Virus record (IMG/VR): IMGVR_UViG_3300010373_000001
Location: 51,611-115,610 of that record
Length of the DNA stretch: 64,000 nt
Strand: one strand, 5' to 3'
DNA from: a virus
Positions 1 to 9,366 of the stretch are shown here, one piece after another. Under the pieces are notes generated by a model. It was given only the letters and a program-made list of their open reading frames with translations, ran no database searches and was not told the origin of the DNA. The first letter of the stretch is position 1, and every line of letters starts with the position of its first letter. Position numbers and translations under genes: made by a program.

Positions 1-22
1 AGCTGTCATATTGAATCCTATA

Positions 23-535
23 TCATGATTGATTAGTTGTTATTGCATCAGCAGCTATAGCGATTTCCTGTGTGGCAAGTACCTGTTGCGGTGCATCAAG
101 AGTCCAGGTATAGGCAAGATTGCCAACTGTTCCTGATGCGACTGTAACCAGAGCTAGCCACTGGGCAGCCAAAGTCATATTTGCAGAGACAGGCCCGAAA
201 ATAAGCAAGCCGTTATTGGTGCTTACTGACGGCAATGTATCTGTCGCCGGGTTGAATGTTACTGCAATACGGGAGTAACCTGCTGTTGTTACTTCCTGAA
301 GATCGGATATAAAGACAGCACTGCTAGGATCTGCTGTGCAAAGAGCAAGATATCTTGATCCGGCCGCTACCCACGCGGTTCCATTGAACTCGTTTACAAC
401 GTAGCTGGCTGAAGAATTAATCCAGTACTGACCTGGAATTGGAGTTGATGGTGCAGTACCGGCAACAACAGGAGTCGTTAGACCAAGCAGCGAGTTAAGC
501 TGTACCTGTGCCCCCCATGGTGCAATGCCCGTCAT
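23..535 (-). CDS. Minor virion protein (170 aa), function unknown
   Basis: Begins directly after the stop of the upstream gene (536-973), in the capsid operon. The middle has a 'YLALCTADPS' segment followed by 'AGYSRIAVTF', a pattern seen in phage head-decoration or tail-fibre proteins; the protein at 10229-10699 has a comparable 'GYSRQTLTSVSF' segment. No signal peptide or membrane segment. Virion protein by position and composition (Ala/Thr/Ser-rich, predicted beta); exact role not assignable. Confidence 0.75.
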   Translation of the reverse strand: MTGIAPWGAQVQLNSLLGLTTPVVAGTAPSTPIPGQYWINSSASYVVNEFNGTAWVAAGSRYLALCTADPSSAVFISDLQEVTTAGYSRIAVTFNPATDTLPSVSTNNGLLIFGPVSANMTLAAQWLALVTVASGTVGNLAYTWTLDAPQQVLATQEIAIAADAITTNQS

Positions 536-973
536 TTACTGTCCTATATAAGCTAGTCGGCCCTGAGCCTCTAGGTGCTTTGCCAGATCTACTGGAACTT
601 TATATGAGAAGCCAACCTTGAATGAAAAAGTATTCAGTGAGCCCATTACTGCGGGTCTTCCTGTATCCGGATCACCTGGATCGACTACTTGCCTGCCGAA
701 AGTCATATCTGTGATGTCAGAATTAACTCTAATTGTCCTAATAGGACTATTGATTTCGACTGGCGCTTTCTCGATACTCTCGTCTAGAGGAACGTCCGCT
801 CCTGTGTAGTCGATAACGGTATCGTAATCTTCTTCTCTTTGTGCATTGACCATAGCAAGATGTTGTGCTTGCTCTTTTAGTTCTTCTTTGTGTGCTTCAG
901 CTAGTCTCTGAGTAGTAATCCCAGTAAAGTCTGCGGGGCTCTTGCCCGAAGTTCTGGTCTTTGGTGCTGTCAT
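536..973 (-). CDS. Capsid-operon protein (145 aa), unknown
   Basis: Lies between the major capsid gene and the 170-aa virion gene, separated from the capsid gene by a GC-rich hairpin (1011-1031). The N-terminal third is charged and probably helical; the C-terminal half mentions VDPGDPDTGRP and ends in a short beta-like stretch with 'VPVDLAKHLEAQGRLAYIG', which could be a head-completion or decoration protein. No family recognised. Confidence 0.75.
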   Translation of the reverse strand: MTAPKTRTSGKSPADFTGITTQRLAEAHKEELKEQAQHLAMVNAQREEDYDTVIDYTGADVPLDESIEKAPVEINSPIRTIRVNSDITDMTFGRQVVDPGDPDTGRPAVMGSLNTFSFKVGFSYKVPVDLAKHLEAQGRLAYIGQ

Positions 974-1010
974 TTTTATCCCTAATTACTTGTTCGAAAT
1001 TTGATTGTAT

Positions 1011-1031
1011 CCCCCTCCATATCGGAGGGGG
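1011..1031 (-). terminator. Hairpin downstream of the major capsid gene
   Basis: Perfect 8-bp inverted repeat CCCCCTCC / GGAGGGGG with a 5-base loop, 20 bases past the capsid stop. There is no T run, so it may attenuate or stabilise the capsid mRNA rather than fully terminate. Confidence 0.55.
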
Positions 1032-1051
1032 ACAACAGTCACGTAATAAAA

Positions 1052-2053
1052 TCAGTTAGTCTCTGCGATCAGAACTGCCTGATCGGTGATAAGACCAAGA
1101 CCCCAGATCGCGTACCATGCTAGAGCATGCTCACGACCGAAGTCCAGAATACCACCGTCTCGTAGCTCTACAGGCAGCGAGATAGCATGCCCGAAAGCGT
1201 TGTCACCAATGAAGATGGCATCGTACAGAAGAGGACCGGATGAACCCTGTACGTAGTTATTGAATACCTGAGTGGTTTCAATGAAAACTACGTCATTCAG
1301 ACGGCCAATTTCACCCAGAAGGAAGTTGCCAGGTGCGGCATACTTAGTCACTTCAATAAACTCAGGGTCATCCCTAAGCTGACGTGACTGGTGAGGGTGA
1401 ATGAAGCAGACGTAAGTCTCGCCTAGCCTCGGCACGTTCTTGGTAGCAAGTGTCTCCTGTGCGTCCTTAACTACAGCAGTTGTGAAGCTGAAGTTACCTG
1501 CTGAAAGCGCAGAAGATGAAGTTGCCGCAGAACCGTGGTCATAAGGCGAAAGCGGAGTACGAACAGCAGTTGACAGAGCAAACTTGTTGTATCCCCAGAT
1601 CTTTGAGGATGCCTGCATCAGTGTGTCTCTTGCACTGCCGTCAAGATAAAGGGCCATGTTACGGCCAAGCAGACGTGAACCAGATGCCATAACGTCATCA
1701 AATGATGCGTTCAGCAGCAGTTCTGATACTGCAATAGCGAAGCCCTGCTCAGCTACGGTGATGTCAAACTGAGAAGCTGTAAGAGGGTTAGTAGCCATAC
1801 GCACACCTTCAACAAGCTGTGAAGCTGCACCTAGGTTGTTGTACCTCATGAAATGAATGGTCAATCCCGGCTGTACGTTTAGTTCAGTCTTCTTTACAGC
1901 AAACTGCTCAAAACGCAAAATCGGCATTGCCTGGAACAAAATTTCTTTCGACCAGATTGTCTGGACCGCTGGGGTAAGCTGTGAACCTCCACCAGCATAA
2001 GCTGTTGGTGATGCGCTCAGAAAGCTAGTACCAGTGATAGCACTTCCTGCCAT
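1052..2053 (-). CDS. Major capsid protein, N4-gp56-like (333 aa)
   Basis: Forms the head shell. The sequence has features of the N4-gp56 capsid family: an N-terminal segment around residues 25-60 (TPAVQTIWSKEILFQAMPIL), the 'LTIHFMRYNNLG' strand, a 'VAEQGFAIAVSELLLNASFDDV' helix near residue 110 and 'GRNMALYLD' after it; the C-terminus ends 'GLGLITDQAVLIAETN'. It follows the scaffold gene and portal, the usual order in tailed phages. Start ATG at 2053 is preceded by an AAGG-type ribosome site. The family call rests on motif memory, not a search. Confidence 0.88.
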   Translation of the reverse strand: MAGSAITGTSFLSASPTAYAGGGSQLTPAVQTIWSKEILFQAMPILRFEQFAVKKTELNVQPGLTIHFMRYNNLGAASQLVEGVRMATNPLTASQFDITVAEQGFAIAVSELLLNASFDDVMASGSRLLGRNMALYLDGSARDTLMQASSKIWGYNKFALSTAVRTPLSPYDHGSAATSSSALSAGNFSFTTAVVKDAQETLATKNVPRLGETYVCFIHPHQSRQLRDDPEFIEVTKYAAPGNFLLGEIGRLNDVVFIETTQVFNNYVQGSSGPLLYDAIFIGDNAFGHAISLPVELRDGGILDFGREHALAWYAIWGLGLITDQAVLIAETN

Positions 2054-2080
2054 AGCAGAGTACCTTTCGTGTAAGTTATT

Positions 2081-2947
2081 TTAATTTAATAGACCCTTGT
2101 TTTGCCCTGCTTTATCCAAGCCCGACTGCTTTCTGTACGCCGCGAATTCCTCCATGCTCATCGCATTGATCTGTTCTGCGGTGTAAGTTCTCTGCCCTGT
2201 TAGATTGTCCAATGGCCCAGATGGACCGAAACCTGTTGGCGCGACCCCGGTTGGCCTGCCTTGTCCTGGGTTTACCGGAGTTTGTCCGGTCATGCTAGCT
2301 ACTATATTAGCAGTTTTCTGAATTGCTTTGGTTAGGCTAGCATCAATTTCTTCTTTTGTATTGCCGCCAATGTAATCAACAAAATCCTCGGCTAGCTGCT
2401 GGTTAGCAATAGCCTGGGCAACTACCTGCTGAGTATAAGCCTGAAGTTCGAAGAGCTGCCTCTCCTTATTCATGAAAGCTCTCTCAGCTTCCATGTCCTT
2501 CTTAAACTGTTCTTTCTCAGCGTCCCACTCTGCGGCTCTTTTAGTAATCAGCTCTTCTGCTGATAGCTTAGCCTCAGCGGCTTTCCTGGCTACTTCGTCT
2601 GCTTCTTCTCGCTGCTGTTTTGCAGCAGCTTCTCTGGCATTCTCAGCTTCAGATAGTCTCTTTAGTTCCTGCTGGAATTCAGCAGCCTGATCCTCAGCCT
2701 TCTTCAGCCTGTCATATACCTTGTCCTTTTCCTGCTTTCTTGCAGCTTCAAGCTGTTCTGCTGTGAAATACTGCTGTCCGGGAGGAGGGTTATTAACAGT
2801 GATATTCAAGGGTGAAGCATCAGCCGGTGGTACGGGGGGATTAACCGGAGGCTCGGTTGGCGTACTTCCGCCAGCCTGCAATCTGATTGGACCTCTTTTA
2901 CCGTAGCCGATGATCTGGCCGGGCATGTTTGTGTTCGGCATATACAT
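2081..2947 (-). CDS. Scaffolding protein (288 aa)
   Basis: Encoded just upstream of the capsid gene and downstream of the portal. Residues about 30-60 are Pro-rich; residues about 65-165 are a long charged coiled coil (Lys/Glu/Ala/Gln-rich, e.g. 'RLKKAEDQAAEFQQELKRL'); the C-terminus has a Gly/Pro linker and a short helical tail ending 'GLDKAGQNKGLLN', a likely capsid-binding end. No catalytic motif is visible, so an assembly scaffold without protease is inferred. Confidence 0.82.
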   Translation of the reverse strand: MYMPNTNMPGQIIGYGKRGPIRLQAGGSTPTEPPVNPPVPPADASPLNITVNNPPPGQQYFTAEQLEAARKQEKDKVYDRLKKAEDQAAEFQQELKRLSEAENAREAAAKQQREEADEVARKAAEAKLSAEELITKRAAEWDAEKEQFKKDMEAERAFMNKERQLFELQAYTQQVVAQAIANQQLAEDFVDYIGGNTKEEIDASLTKAIQKTANIVASMTGQTPVNPGQGRPTGVAPTGFGPSGPLDNLTGQRTYTAEQINAMSMEEFAAYRKQSGLDKAGQNKGLLN

Positions 2948-2989
2948 TATCTCTTTCAGTTAACTTACAGTTTTCCGTTTAAACCACGA

Positions 2990-4708
2990 TTAAGAATTAT
3001 CTGTGTTATTTATATTTCTTCTCTGCGGCAGTTTAGTGCCGTATGCCATTGTCACGATGTCTTCCATCGTGTTATCTCCAGCCAACCCTGTGATATCTCC
3101 CAGTGATGGAAGATCAGGCAATGGCTGGTTGTCAATGGCAGCATCAGGCTTTCCAGGTTCGCCTTCCTTTGGCTTATCATCCTGCTCGGCGTAACCTTCA
3201 GGTACTAGCCCTGTCAATTTCATAATTATAGCACTGATATGTGCTTTTAGAACCTGCATAGCAGCTTCCTGCTTTGCGTCTACTATTCTTTCCTCGAACA
3301 GCTCAGCCAGTTTCTCGTCTGGGAATTCTTCACCCAGTTCACGAAGAGCACCGACTTTAGACTCAAGCCCAAGAGCCTGCTTTACCTGGATTTCTGACAG
3401 CTTAATTGTCTCGTCAACCGGCAGTGGTGGTGGCCACACAATGCTGACATTGTAAATGTCGTCATCACCTGGATTAAGGATTAAAGGCTGTTCCTCTGTT
3501 TCCTTGATACCATCGGTTTCCGGATCGTACATCAGAGTCTCTGGCTCAAACAGGAACAATGTCTTGAGAGCCATCCTGCTTATTTCCTTAAGACCAACTT
3601 CGTACTGAGTTCTCTTCTGGTCATAGGCAAGCATAGTAGGCATGTACTGGATAGCCAGTGCCACGCCTGATGTACTAGAGATAGACTGAGCTTCACCCAG
3701 AGCCGTTTGCGGGATGCCGATCATCTCGTGCATTCCCAGCTTTAGCATCTGAAGGAACTCAATAGCGGCAGGAAGTCCCTCAGCACCACCGCTTAGGTTA
3801 GTGATCTTGGCATCTTTAGACGCAAGAGCCCAGATCTTATTTGCTCCCTGCTCAAGATTAGAAGCTTTTCCTCCGGTGATAACTGTCACGGGTGCCGTGT
3901 GATAGTTAATGATGTCAGAAACGTCAGTTGCTTTTTCGTTAAAGTCCCTGTTCAGAGGTATAACGTCCATGACATCTGATAGACCCCATGGAGAAGCAGA
4001 GGCAATACGGTTAGCAACATGAACAACCGGAATGAATCCTAGCGGATTCTCCCTGCGGTCAATCAGTTCGTCGTTAACGTATTCCTCAATGGTGTCATCA
4101 GTAAGAATTTCAACGTAGGTGAATACCTGACGTGTTCCCTCCGGTGCTGTGCCCCAGAAACGGTACTTGATCTTAAACCTGATCAGGCGATCCCTGTCAT
4201 GAGGATGCCATTCCGGGAAACAGAAGCTTGCGTTAATGGGCAGGATTCTTACCTTGCCCTTATGTACTGAACCTACTGCATCTGTGTAAGGAGGTTCCCA
4301 TGCAACCTTAACGAAAGAGTCTCCCTGAACACTTCCCTGGTTGCCGATTTCCCATAGTAGCTGCTGCTTGTTATTGTCCTTCATCCAGATACGGTCAAGC
4401 AGAGCGGGGATAATGTGCTGGAATTTCTTAGGTGACTGGAATGTAACTCCGCGAGAGAAGGTAAAGTTTACCATCCAGTCTGATAATGCACGCACATAGT
4501 TGAAAGTTATCTGCGGCTCTCCTGGCTCTCTTCTGTAAGCCCAGTGATGCCCAAGATAGAATGCCCAAGCTTGAGCATAGCGGTTAAGTCTGGGTCCATG
4601 AACCTCAAACTCTTCGTCAGCTAGCTCGACCAGACCTAGAGGAGAGATAGCAACAGTAAGGTCGCTACCAGCAGCCCTCATGGATGGGCTTACAAAATCA
4701 ATGCTCAT
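2990..4708 (-). CDS. Portal protein (572 aa)
   Basis: Forms the dodecameric ring through which DNA is packaged. Length and position (between terminase-side minor genes and scaffold/capsid) fit. Family-like features: 'HHWAYRREPGEPQITFNYVR' near residue 53, a mid-protein 'IPLNRDFNEKATDVSDI' stem-like helix, 'MIGIPQTALGEAQSISSTSG' near residue 335, and an acidic C-terminal tail. ATG start at 4708. Confidence 0.87.
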   Translation of the reverse strand: MSIDFVSPSMRAAGSDLTVAISPLGLVELADEEFEVHGPRLNRYAQAWAFYLGHHWAYRREPGEPQITFNYVRALSDWMVNFTFSRGVTFQSPKKFQHIIPALLDRIWMKDNNKQQLLWEIGNQGSVQGDSFVKVAWEPPYTDAVGSVHKGKVRILPINASFCFPEWHPHDRDRLIRFKIKYRFWGTAPEGTRQVFTYVEILTDDTIEEYVNDELIDRRENPLGFIPVVHVANRIASASPWGLSDVMDVIPLNRDFNEKATDVSDIINYHTAPVTVITGGKASNLEQGANKIWALASKDAKITNLSGGAEGLPAAIEFLQMLKLGMHEMIGIPQTALGEAQSISSTSGVALAIQYMPTMLAYDQKRTQYEVGLKEISRMALKTLFLFEPETLMYDPETDGIKETEEQPLILNPGDDDIYNVSIVWPPPLPVDETIKLSEIQVKQALGLESKVGALRELGEEFPDEKLAELFEERIVDAKQEAAMQVLKAHISAIIMKLTGLVPEGYAEQDDKPKEGEPGKPDAAIDNQPLPDLPSLGDITGLAGDNTMEDIVTMAYGTKLPQRRNINNTDNS

Positions 4709-4765
4709 TTGCTACTTTCTCTGCCATTTAAGTGTCCCGTATTAGTTGTTCTTAAACCTGAGGAT

Positions 4766-4794
4766 GCCGGGAGTACTTTTTGAGTACTCCCGGC
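4766..4794. other. Intergenic hairpin upstream of the portal gene
   Basis: Perfect 12-bp inverted repeat (GCCGGGAGTACT and its complement, 5-base loop) in the gap between the 74-aa gene and the portal gene. No T run on the minus-strand side; could be a processing or attenuation site. Confidence 0.5.
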
Positions 4795-4801
4795 AGAAGA
4801 T

Positions 4802-5026
4802 TTAGCCTCTTCTTACCCTCGGTTTTGGTGCGTGCAGTACATATGTTCCGGGTCTTCTAACATCAGTTCCCGGCTTCTTAAGAGGTGATTTTCTCTTAGC
4901 ACCCAGCCTTGTTTCCGGCCTGTACCCTACCAGAGTTCTTCTGTGATGAAACTCTGGTACAACGGTATGACCTTTCGTGTGCCGGGTTGGCTTTTTGAAC
5001 TGCCCCGGATTTAGCGGCGCAGACAT
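4802..5026 (-). CDS. Small basic protein (74 aa)
   Basis: Very rich in Arg, Lys, His and Pro ('KPTRHTKGHTVVPEFHHRRT', ending 'KPRVRRG'), predicted pI strongly basic, mostly disordered. It sits four bases after the 152-aa gene and before the portal gene. A DNA-binding or head-internal protein is possible; nothing identifies a family. Confidence 0.7.
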   Translation of the reverse strand: MSAPLNPGQFKKPTRHTKGHTVVPEFHHRRTLVGYRPETRLGAKRKSPLKKPGTDVRRPGTYVLHAPKPRVRRG

Positions 5027-5030
5027 AAGC

Positions 5031-5489
5031 TTAGTCCATTACTTCCGCAGGGTTACGACGCTCGTAACGCTTGCCTGAAGGGTTAGGAGCACCACGGTTA
5101 ACCTGCTCGTACTTCCTTTCGGCAGTAGCGTAGTCTGCACCATGAGAGAACTCACCAAGATATGTTGGTGCCTCTACCCATGCGGCAGAACCTACGTGAG
5201 CACGTTCCCTCATTGTTTCCGCTGGCCACTTCTCATATACATTCATGTTATGATTCGGGCGGCCCGGTGCGGGAACGTATCCCTGCCTGATACCGTTTTC
5301 AAACTCATTGGGAAGGTCGGTGTCAGTTGCCAGACCTTCCTCGAAACGCAATGGGCCAACCTGTCCTGACTGGTTTGGTCCCGACTTTACCTCATAAATA
5401 GTCCCCGGACGCTCTGGGTAGTGATCTACCGGAGCAAGAGGTGACCTGTTTGGAGTGGCCTGAGTGTAGCCAAAATCCTTATTTGCCAT
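5031..5489 (-). CDS. Structural-operon protein (152 aa), unknown
   Basis: Hydrophilic, rich in Pro, Asn, Gly and aromatic residues without membrane segments; reads like a low-complexity virion-associated protein ('GAPNPSGKRYERRNPAEVMD' at the end). Start ATG at 5489 follows an AAGGAAAG ribosome site. No recognised domain. Confidence 0.72.
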   Translation of the reverse strand: MANKDFGYTQATPNRSPLAPVDHYPERPGTIYEVKSGPNQSGQVGPLRFEEGLATDTDLPNEFENGIRQGYVPAPGRPNHNMNVYEKWPAETMRERAHVGSAAWVEAPTYLGEFSHGADYATAERKYEQVNRGAPNPSGKRYERRNPAEVMD

Positions 5490-5506
5490 TTTATCTTCTT
5501 TCCTTA

Positions 5507-5917
5507 TCAGCCAGTGCCGGTTACGGTGTAACCCATTGTCTGTGCTGAGATAAGTTTAACTGTAGTTCCGGGGCTAGCGATACCGCCTGCTATAGATGAT
5601 CCCATAGGGGTTACAGTCTGGGGGATCGTTGTTATCAGTGTTCCTGCCGGAACATTCATCAGACCTTGTGTCCAGTATGGTTCTGCATTATCAAGTATAA
5701 CCGTCTGATTGGGCGCAATTTGCTCGTCATCCTGGCCACCGACAGTTGGTGTAGTTCCATCCACTGTAGCGTAAATAGGAGCCGGGGTTGTGCCACTCTC
5801 ATTAGTAATTTCAACAGCACCATAACGGATAGGAACAGAGCCCGATCCGAATGTAATAGTTGTGACAGTGTTCGCTACAAGAGTACCGTTTGCTGTCTCT
5901 ACTGCTGTGAATGGCAT
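5507..5917 (-). CDS. Minor virion protein (136 aa)
   Basis: Thr/Val/Ile-rich beta protein in the virion operon, with 'VPIRYGAVEITNESGTTPAP' mid-protein and 'DDEQIAPNQTVIL'. Pattern of alternating hydrophobic strands suggests a small beta-sandwich such as a decoration or tail accessory protein. It is followed within two bases by the 209-aa gene on its upstream side. Confidence 0.72.
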   Translation of the reverse strand: MPFTAVETANGTLVANTVTTITFGSGSVPIRYGAVEITNESGTTPAPIYATVDGTTPTVGGQDDEQIAPNQTVILDNAEPYWTQGLMNVPAGTLITTIPQTVTPMGSSIAGGIASPGTTVKLISAQTMGYTVTGTG

Positions 5918-5918
5918 A

Positions 5919-6548
5919 TCAGGCCCTTAGTCCTGCCCATACTTTTGAAGCGTACCCGATCTGACCTGAAAGAGTCAGGGAAGCAGGAAGAGTTGCCTGC
6001 ACGCCATAGTCAGAGGTAATCGGCGCAGACGCCAGAGTTACACCAGCGTTACCGAATGCGATAGCACCACCAGAACCGCCTGTTGGGTAAGTTACACCAG
6101 CAAGCACGGGCTGTACTGACCAAGTAATTGTAGTGAACAAGTAGTAGTAGTTACCGCCAACAAGGTTAGCTGAAGCGGCAAACGCTACGGGGGTCAGAGC
6201 GGTGTTCACAATAGCTGCGTGAGCATCTACTGATGTGGCTAGCTGTGCCCCTGTGGCTGAGTAAAGCCCGGAAAGGAAAACAGTAGTTGTTCCTGTAGTT
6301 GTGAAGTAATAGTCAACGTGGCCTACAGTGCAGTTAGCCGGAACATAAATTCTGGTTAGCAGACCGTGAGTTGAGGCCGGAAAGTTAACTGTAGCAGTGG
6401 CGTCATCTAGTTCAAGGCTCCAGGCATTGTACCCATTCTGGAGAGACGGCACGAAAAGAGTTGAGCTTGCGTTGGCATAGCTCTCAAGAGAAGCTAGCTG
6501 CTGGTCTGTCCAACCAGTAGTGTTCTCGATTCCTAGGGACGTAGCCAT
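5919..6548 (-). CDS. Minor virion protein (209 aa)
   Basis: Predicted beta-rich, with many Thr, Ala and Gly. Residues about 50-160 resemble a jelly-roll: 'LELDDATATVNFPASTHGLL', 'CTVGHVDYYFTTTGTTTVFL', 'GNYYYLFTTITWSVQP'. This is typical of phage tail or fibre proteins that bind surfaces. The role is inferred from position and composition only. Confidence 0.75.
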   Translation of the reverse strand: MATSLGIENTTGWTDQQLASLESYANASSTLFVPSLQNGYNAWSLELDDATATVNFPASTHGLLTRIYVPANCTVGHVDYYFTTTGTTTVFLSGLYSATGAQLATSVDAHAAIVNTALTPVAFAASANLVGGNYYYLFTTITWSVQPVLAGVTYPTGGSGGAIAFGNAGVTLASAPITSDYGVQATLPASLTLSGQIGYASKVWAGLRA

Positions 6549-6595
6549 AGTGTTAGTCCTAACATGGATGTAAATATTTACAGTCTTATTGTATC

Positions 6596-8599
6596 TTACC
6601 TAGAATGCCTCTTGTAAACAGGTATTCTCAATTTAGCCATCCAGTCTCTAGGACCGAGAATGGCAGCAATTACTATCTGACCTGCGTGACCAGCAAAAGC
6701 TTTAACGGAAGTATTAGATGAAGGTCCAGGGATATTCAGGTTTACTGTTCCTGCACGGGCTGAAACTGATGAAGCTGAAGCAGTTCCAGGTACAGTAACC
6801 TTTACCGTTCCCGTCTTTGCCGATACTGCTACAGTAGCAGTGATTCCGTGAACAACAGCGTCAGCGCTTACTATACCCGGCGTTGCTGAAATAGTTACAT
6901 GAGCAGTTGTGCCCTGTACTGTTTCAGAAACAGTACCAGGAATAGCAGCCACAGTTGCGGTTGCTGTTACTCCTGTGATAGTTACATTTACAGTCCCCGG
7001 ATTTGCGTGGGCCGTAGCCTGAGCAACAGATCCGGAAATAGTTTCAACGATTGTTCCTGCAATAGCCGCGACGGTTGCCGTAGCTGTGACACCAGGAACA
7101 TTAGCTGATAGCTGCAATCCTCCAGGGTTGGCTACTACAGTTACCGTACTGGTAATGCCGCCAACAACAGTTGCCTGACCAACTACACCATCAGGAGCAA
7201 ATGCATTGACATTACCAGAAGTTCCGTTAATATCAATCTCAATATTACCGGCAACAGCCTGTACAGGAGAGTTAACAACAGTTCCGGGAGCGGAAATCGT
7301 AACTGTTCCGGCTATGGCTGCTACGGATGCTGTAGCAGTAACACCGCTAACTGTTACCGCAGCAGTTACAGTTCCGGGATTAGCAACCACATTTACATTA
7401 GAGGCTACGCCAGGAGTGGTTACATTAACTGTACCGGCTATAGCTGTAGCTGTTACTGTTGCTGCTGTGCCAGGAATGTTTACTACAGCAGTACCATTAT
7501 TCGCTGCTGCATTAACATTTGAAACTGTTCCCTGCGGATTTACTTTTACTGTACCGGCTTGAGCCGCAACTGTATCTGTAGCAGTTGTCCCGGTAATAGT
7601 CTCAACAACTGTGCCCGCGATAGGTGTAACAGTAACAGCAGAAGCTACCCCCGCTGGGGAAATTGTTACTGTTCCTGCAACTGCGGAAACTGTAACTGTG
7701 CCAGTAGGACCAGTAACACCAGTTGATCCAGCACCGCCAGGATTAGCTGTGACAGTTACAGCAGCAGCCACTCCTGGTATAGATTCAGTTACCGTTCCTG
7801 CTACTGCGGCAGCAGCTACAGTAGAAACTGTTCCCGGAATAGCTTCTGTTACTGTTCCGTTTACAGCAGCTACAGTTACGGTTGCCGTAACACCAGTGAC
7901 ATTTACCGGAACTCCGGAGGTAACAGGCAGCAGTTCAACTGCTACCATTCCCCACCAGTCAGCACCAGCGCTGTTTGTCCAAGATAGGAGAGTGGTTTTG
8001 CCGGTGCCTAGCGACGCCTGATCTTCAAACATACCGTTGCCAGCAGCATCGGTATTATTGATATCTTCTTGCCAGCGGATTGTAGATGACGGACCAGCGG
8101 TGAAAGTTCCCCCGCCGTTATTTCCGCCGTAGGAAGTAGCAGCAACTATAAGGCTACTTGCTGTCGTGTTAGCTACAGCGATAATTCCAGATGAACTATT
8201 ACCAAATGCGGTTACTGCTGTCCCGATACTTGATACACCACCGTAGGTGGTTGCACCAGCCCATATTGGGGGGCCACCAGTAACGGTAACAGTATTAGAT
8301 CCTGTAGGCAAGCTGCCAAGCTTGCCGTACATAGCCACGCCACCAGATGTCCCATTATTGCTTGGGATAAATCCGATAAGTGAAAGTGTTGCTGCACCAT
8401 AAGTAACATTAGTTATGGTGTTAGTTCCGCCATTGGTTTTAGCAGCAACGATAATGCAGTTACCAGCATTACCATTAACCAGTGCTCCTGAAGCCCCCGC
8501 GTATCCAGCAGTGGCATCAAGCGTTACCGTTGTTTGAGGCTGTGGCGCGGTTGGCAGAATCTTTGGCGGTATGGGAAAGCCGCGACCTAGAATAGCCAT
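6596..8599 (-). CDS. Repeat-rich tail/fibre protein (667 aa)
   Basis: The first about 230 residues form a non-repetitive beta domain ('TVTLDATAGYAGASGALVNG', 'TKTTLLSWTNSAGADWWGMV'-like). From about residue 235 to 640 the protein is a long run of imperfect repeats built on 'ATVTVAAxAGTVTExIPG', some fifteen or more units of variable length, with Gly-Pro breaks. The C-terminus is basic ('MAKLRIPVYKRHSR'). Such Thr/Val/Ala repeats suggest an extended beta-fibre or cell-surface-binding stalk. The repetition is also visible at DNA level, so copy number may vary between relatives. Confidence 0.8.
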   Translation of the reverse strand: MAILGRGFPIPPKILPTAPQPQTTVTLDATAGYAGASGALVNGNAGNCIIVAAKTNGGTNTITNVTYGAATLSLIGFIPSNNGTSGGVAMYGKLGSLPTGSNTVTVTGGPPIWAGATTYGGVSSIGTAVTAFGNSSSGIIAVANTTASSLIVAATSYGGNNGGGTFTAGPSSTIRWQEDINNTDAAGNGMFEDQASLGTGKTTLLSWTNSAGADWWGMVAVELLPVTSGVPVNVTGVTATVTVAAVNGTVTEAIPGTVSTVAAAAVAGTVTESIPGVAAAVTVTANPGGAGSTGVTGPTGTVTVSAVAGTVTISPAGVASAVTVTPIAGTVVETITGTTATDTVAAQAGTVKVNPQGTVSNVNAAANNGTAVVNIPGTAATVTATAIAGTVNVTTPGVASNVNVVANPGTVTAAVTVSGVTATASVAAIAGTVTISAPGTVVNSPVQAVAGNIEIDINGTSGNVNAFAPDGVVGQATVVGGITSTVTVVANPGGLQLSANVPGVTATATVAAIAGTIVETISGSVAQATAHANPGTVNVTITGVTATATVAAIPGTVSETVQGTTAHVTISATPGIVSADAVVHGITATVAVSAKTGTVKVTVPGTASASSVSARAGTVNLNIPGPSSNTSVKAFAGHAGQIVIAAILGPRDWMAKLRIPVYKRHSR

Positions 8600-8616
8600 G
8601 GGTTAATTAATTCTTT

Positions 8617-9357
8617 TCACCACAGAGATGCATCATGTACTGGTACTCCGGGAGGCTGAATTACTGGTGGAGTTATTGTCCAGATAAGAATAACCTGACC
8701 GGCAAAACCAGCACCACCAACACGGTTAGTAGTAGCAGTTCCGGATTCTCCGCCTCCACCGCCTCCACCTGGGCCTGAGACTGGAGCATTTCCTACACCA
8801 CCAGCGGAACCTGTTCCTCCAACACCACCGATACCTCCACCAGTAGGAGGAGTTCCGGCAGCATTAACGCCACCAGCACCACCAACTGATCCTGTACCGG
8901 CAGAAGATCCTCCACCGCCGCCAAGATGTGTTGAACCTGCTCCTGTTCCGCCTAGACCACCATCAAAGTGAACAGTGTTAGTTGACCCTGTTCCTCCAGC
9001 ACCACCAGCACCGTTAGCTGTACCGCCAACGCCAAGAGAACCACCATGAGCGGTAACTGTGGTGAACCCGGTCATAGTAAAAGTTGAGCTATTACCATTA
9101 CCACCATTACCTGATGAACCAGCAGAACCAGCAGCCCCTACTACAGCAGTAAAAGCAGTACCAGGAATAATACTTCCTGTTTCCTGGGCAAACTCTCCAC
9201 CACCGCCACCACCAGAACCGTGAACGGTAACAGCACCAGATCCGCCACCGCCACCGCCACTTCCCCAACATTGTGCTATTAGGGAAGTGGCGTTGGGCGG
9301 AACGGTGCCGTTGTTTGTTCCGGCAGAAGAGAAAGTCTGAGTGAAAGTGTAAGACAC
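8617..9357 (-). CDS. Glycine-rich virion protein (246 aa)
   Basis: Starts with a hydrophobic beta segment 'MSYTFTQTFSSAGTNNGTVP' and 'SLIAQCWGSGGGGGG', the signature of the phage glycine-rich domain found in tail-fibre receptor-binding tips, then runs of poly-Gly loops (residues about 35-220) and ends in a hydrophobic strand 'FAGQVILIWTI'. A polyglycine-II sandwich at a fibre tip is the likely fold; receptor binding is inferred from that family. Confidence 0.78.
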   Translation of the reverse strand: MSYTFTQTFSSAGTNNGTVPPNATSLIAQCWGSGGGGGGSGAVTVHGSGGGGGGEFAQETGSIIPGTAFTAVVGAAGSAGSSGNGGNGNSSTFTMTGFTTVTAHGGSLGVGGTANGAGGAGGTGSTNTVHFDGGLGGTGAGSTHLGGGGGSSAGTGSVGGAGGVNAAGTPPTGGGIGGVGGTGSAGGVGNAPVSGPGGGGGGGESGTATTNRVGGAGFAGQVILIWTITPPVIQPPGVPVHDASLW

Positions 9358-9366
9358 TCTTTTACT

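Noticed and set aside
7206-8021. Plus-strand open frames over the repeat protein gene
   Set aside because: They are mirror frames of the Val/Ala/Thr repeats and have no ribosome sites.
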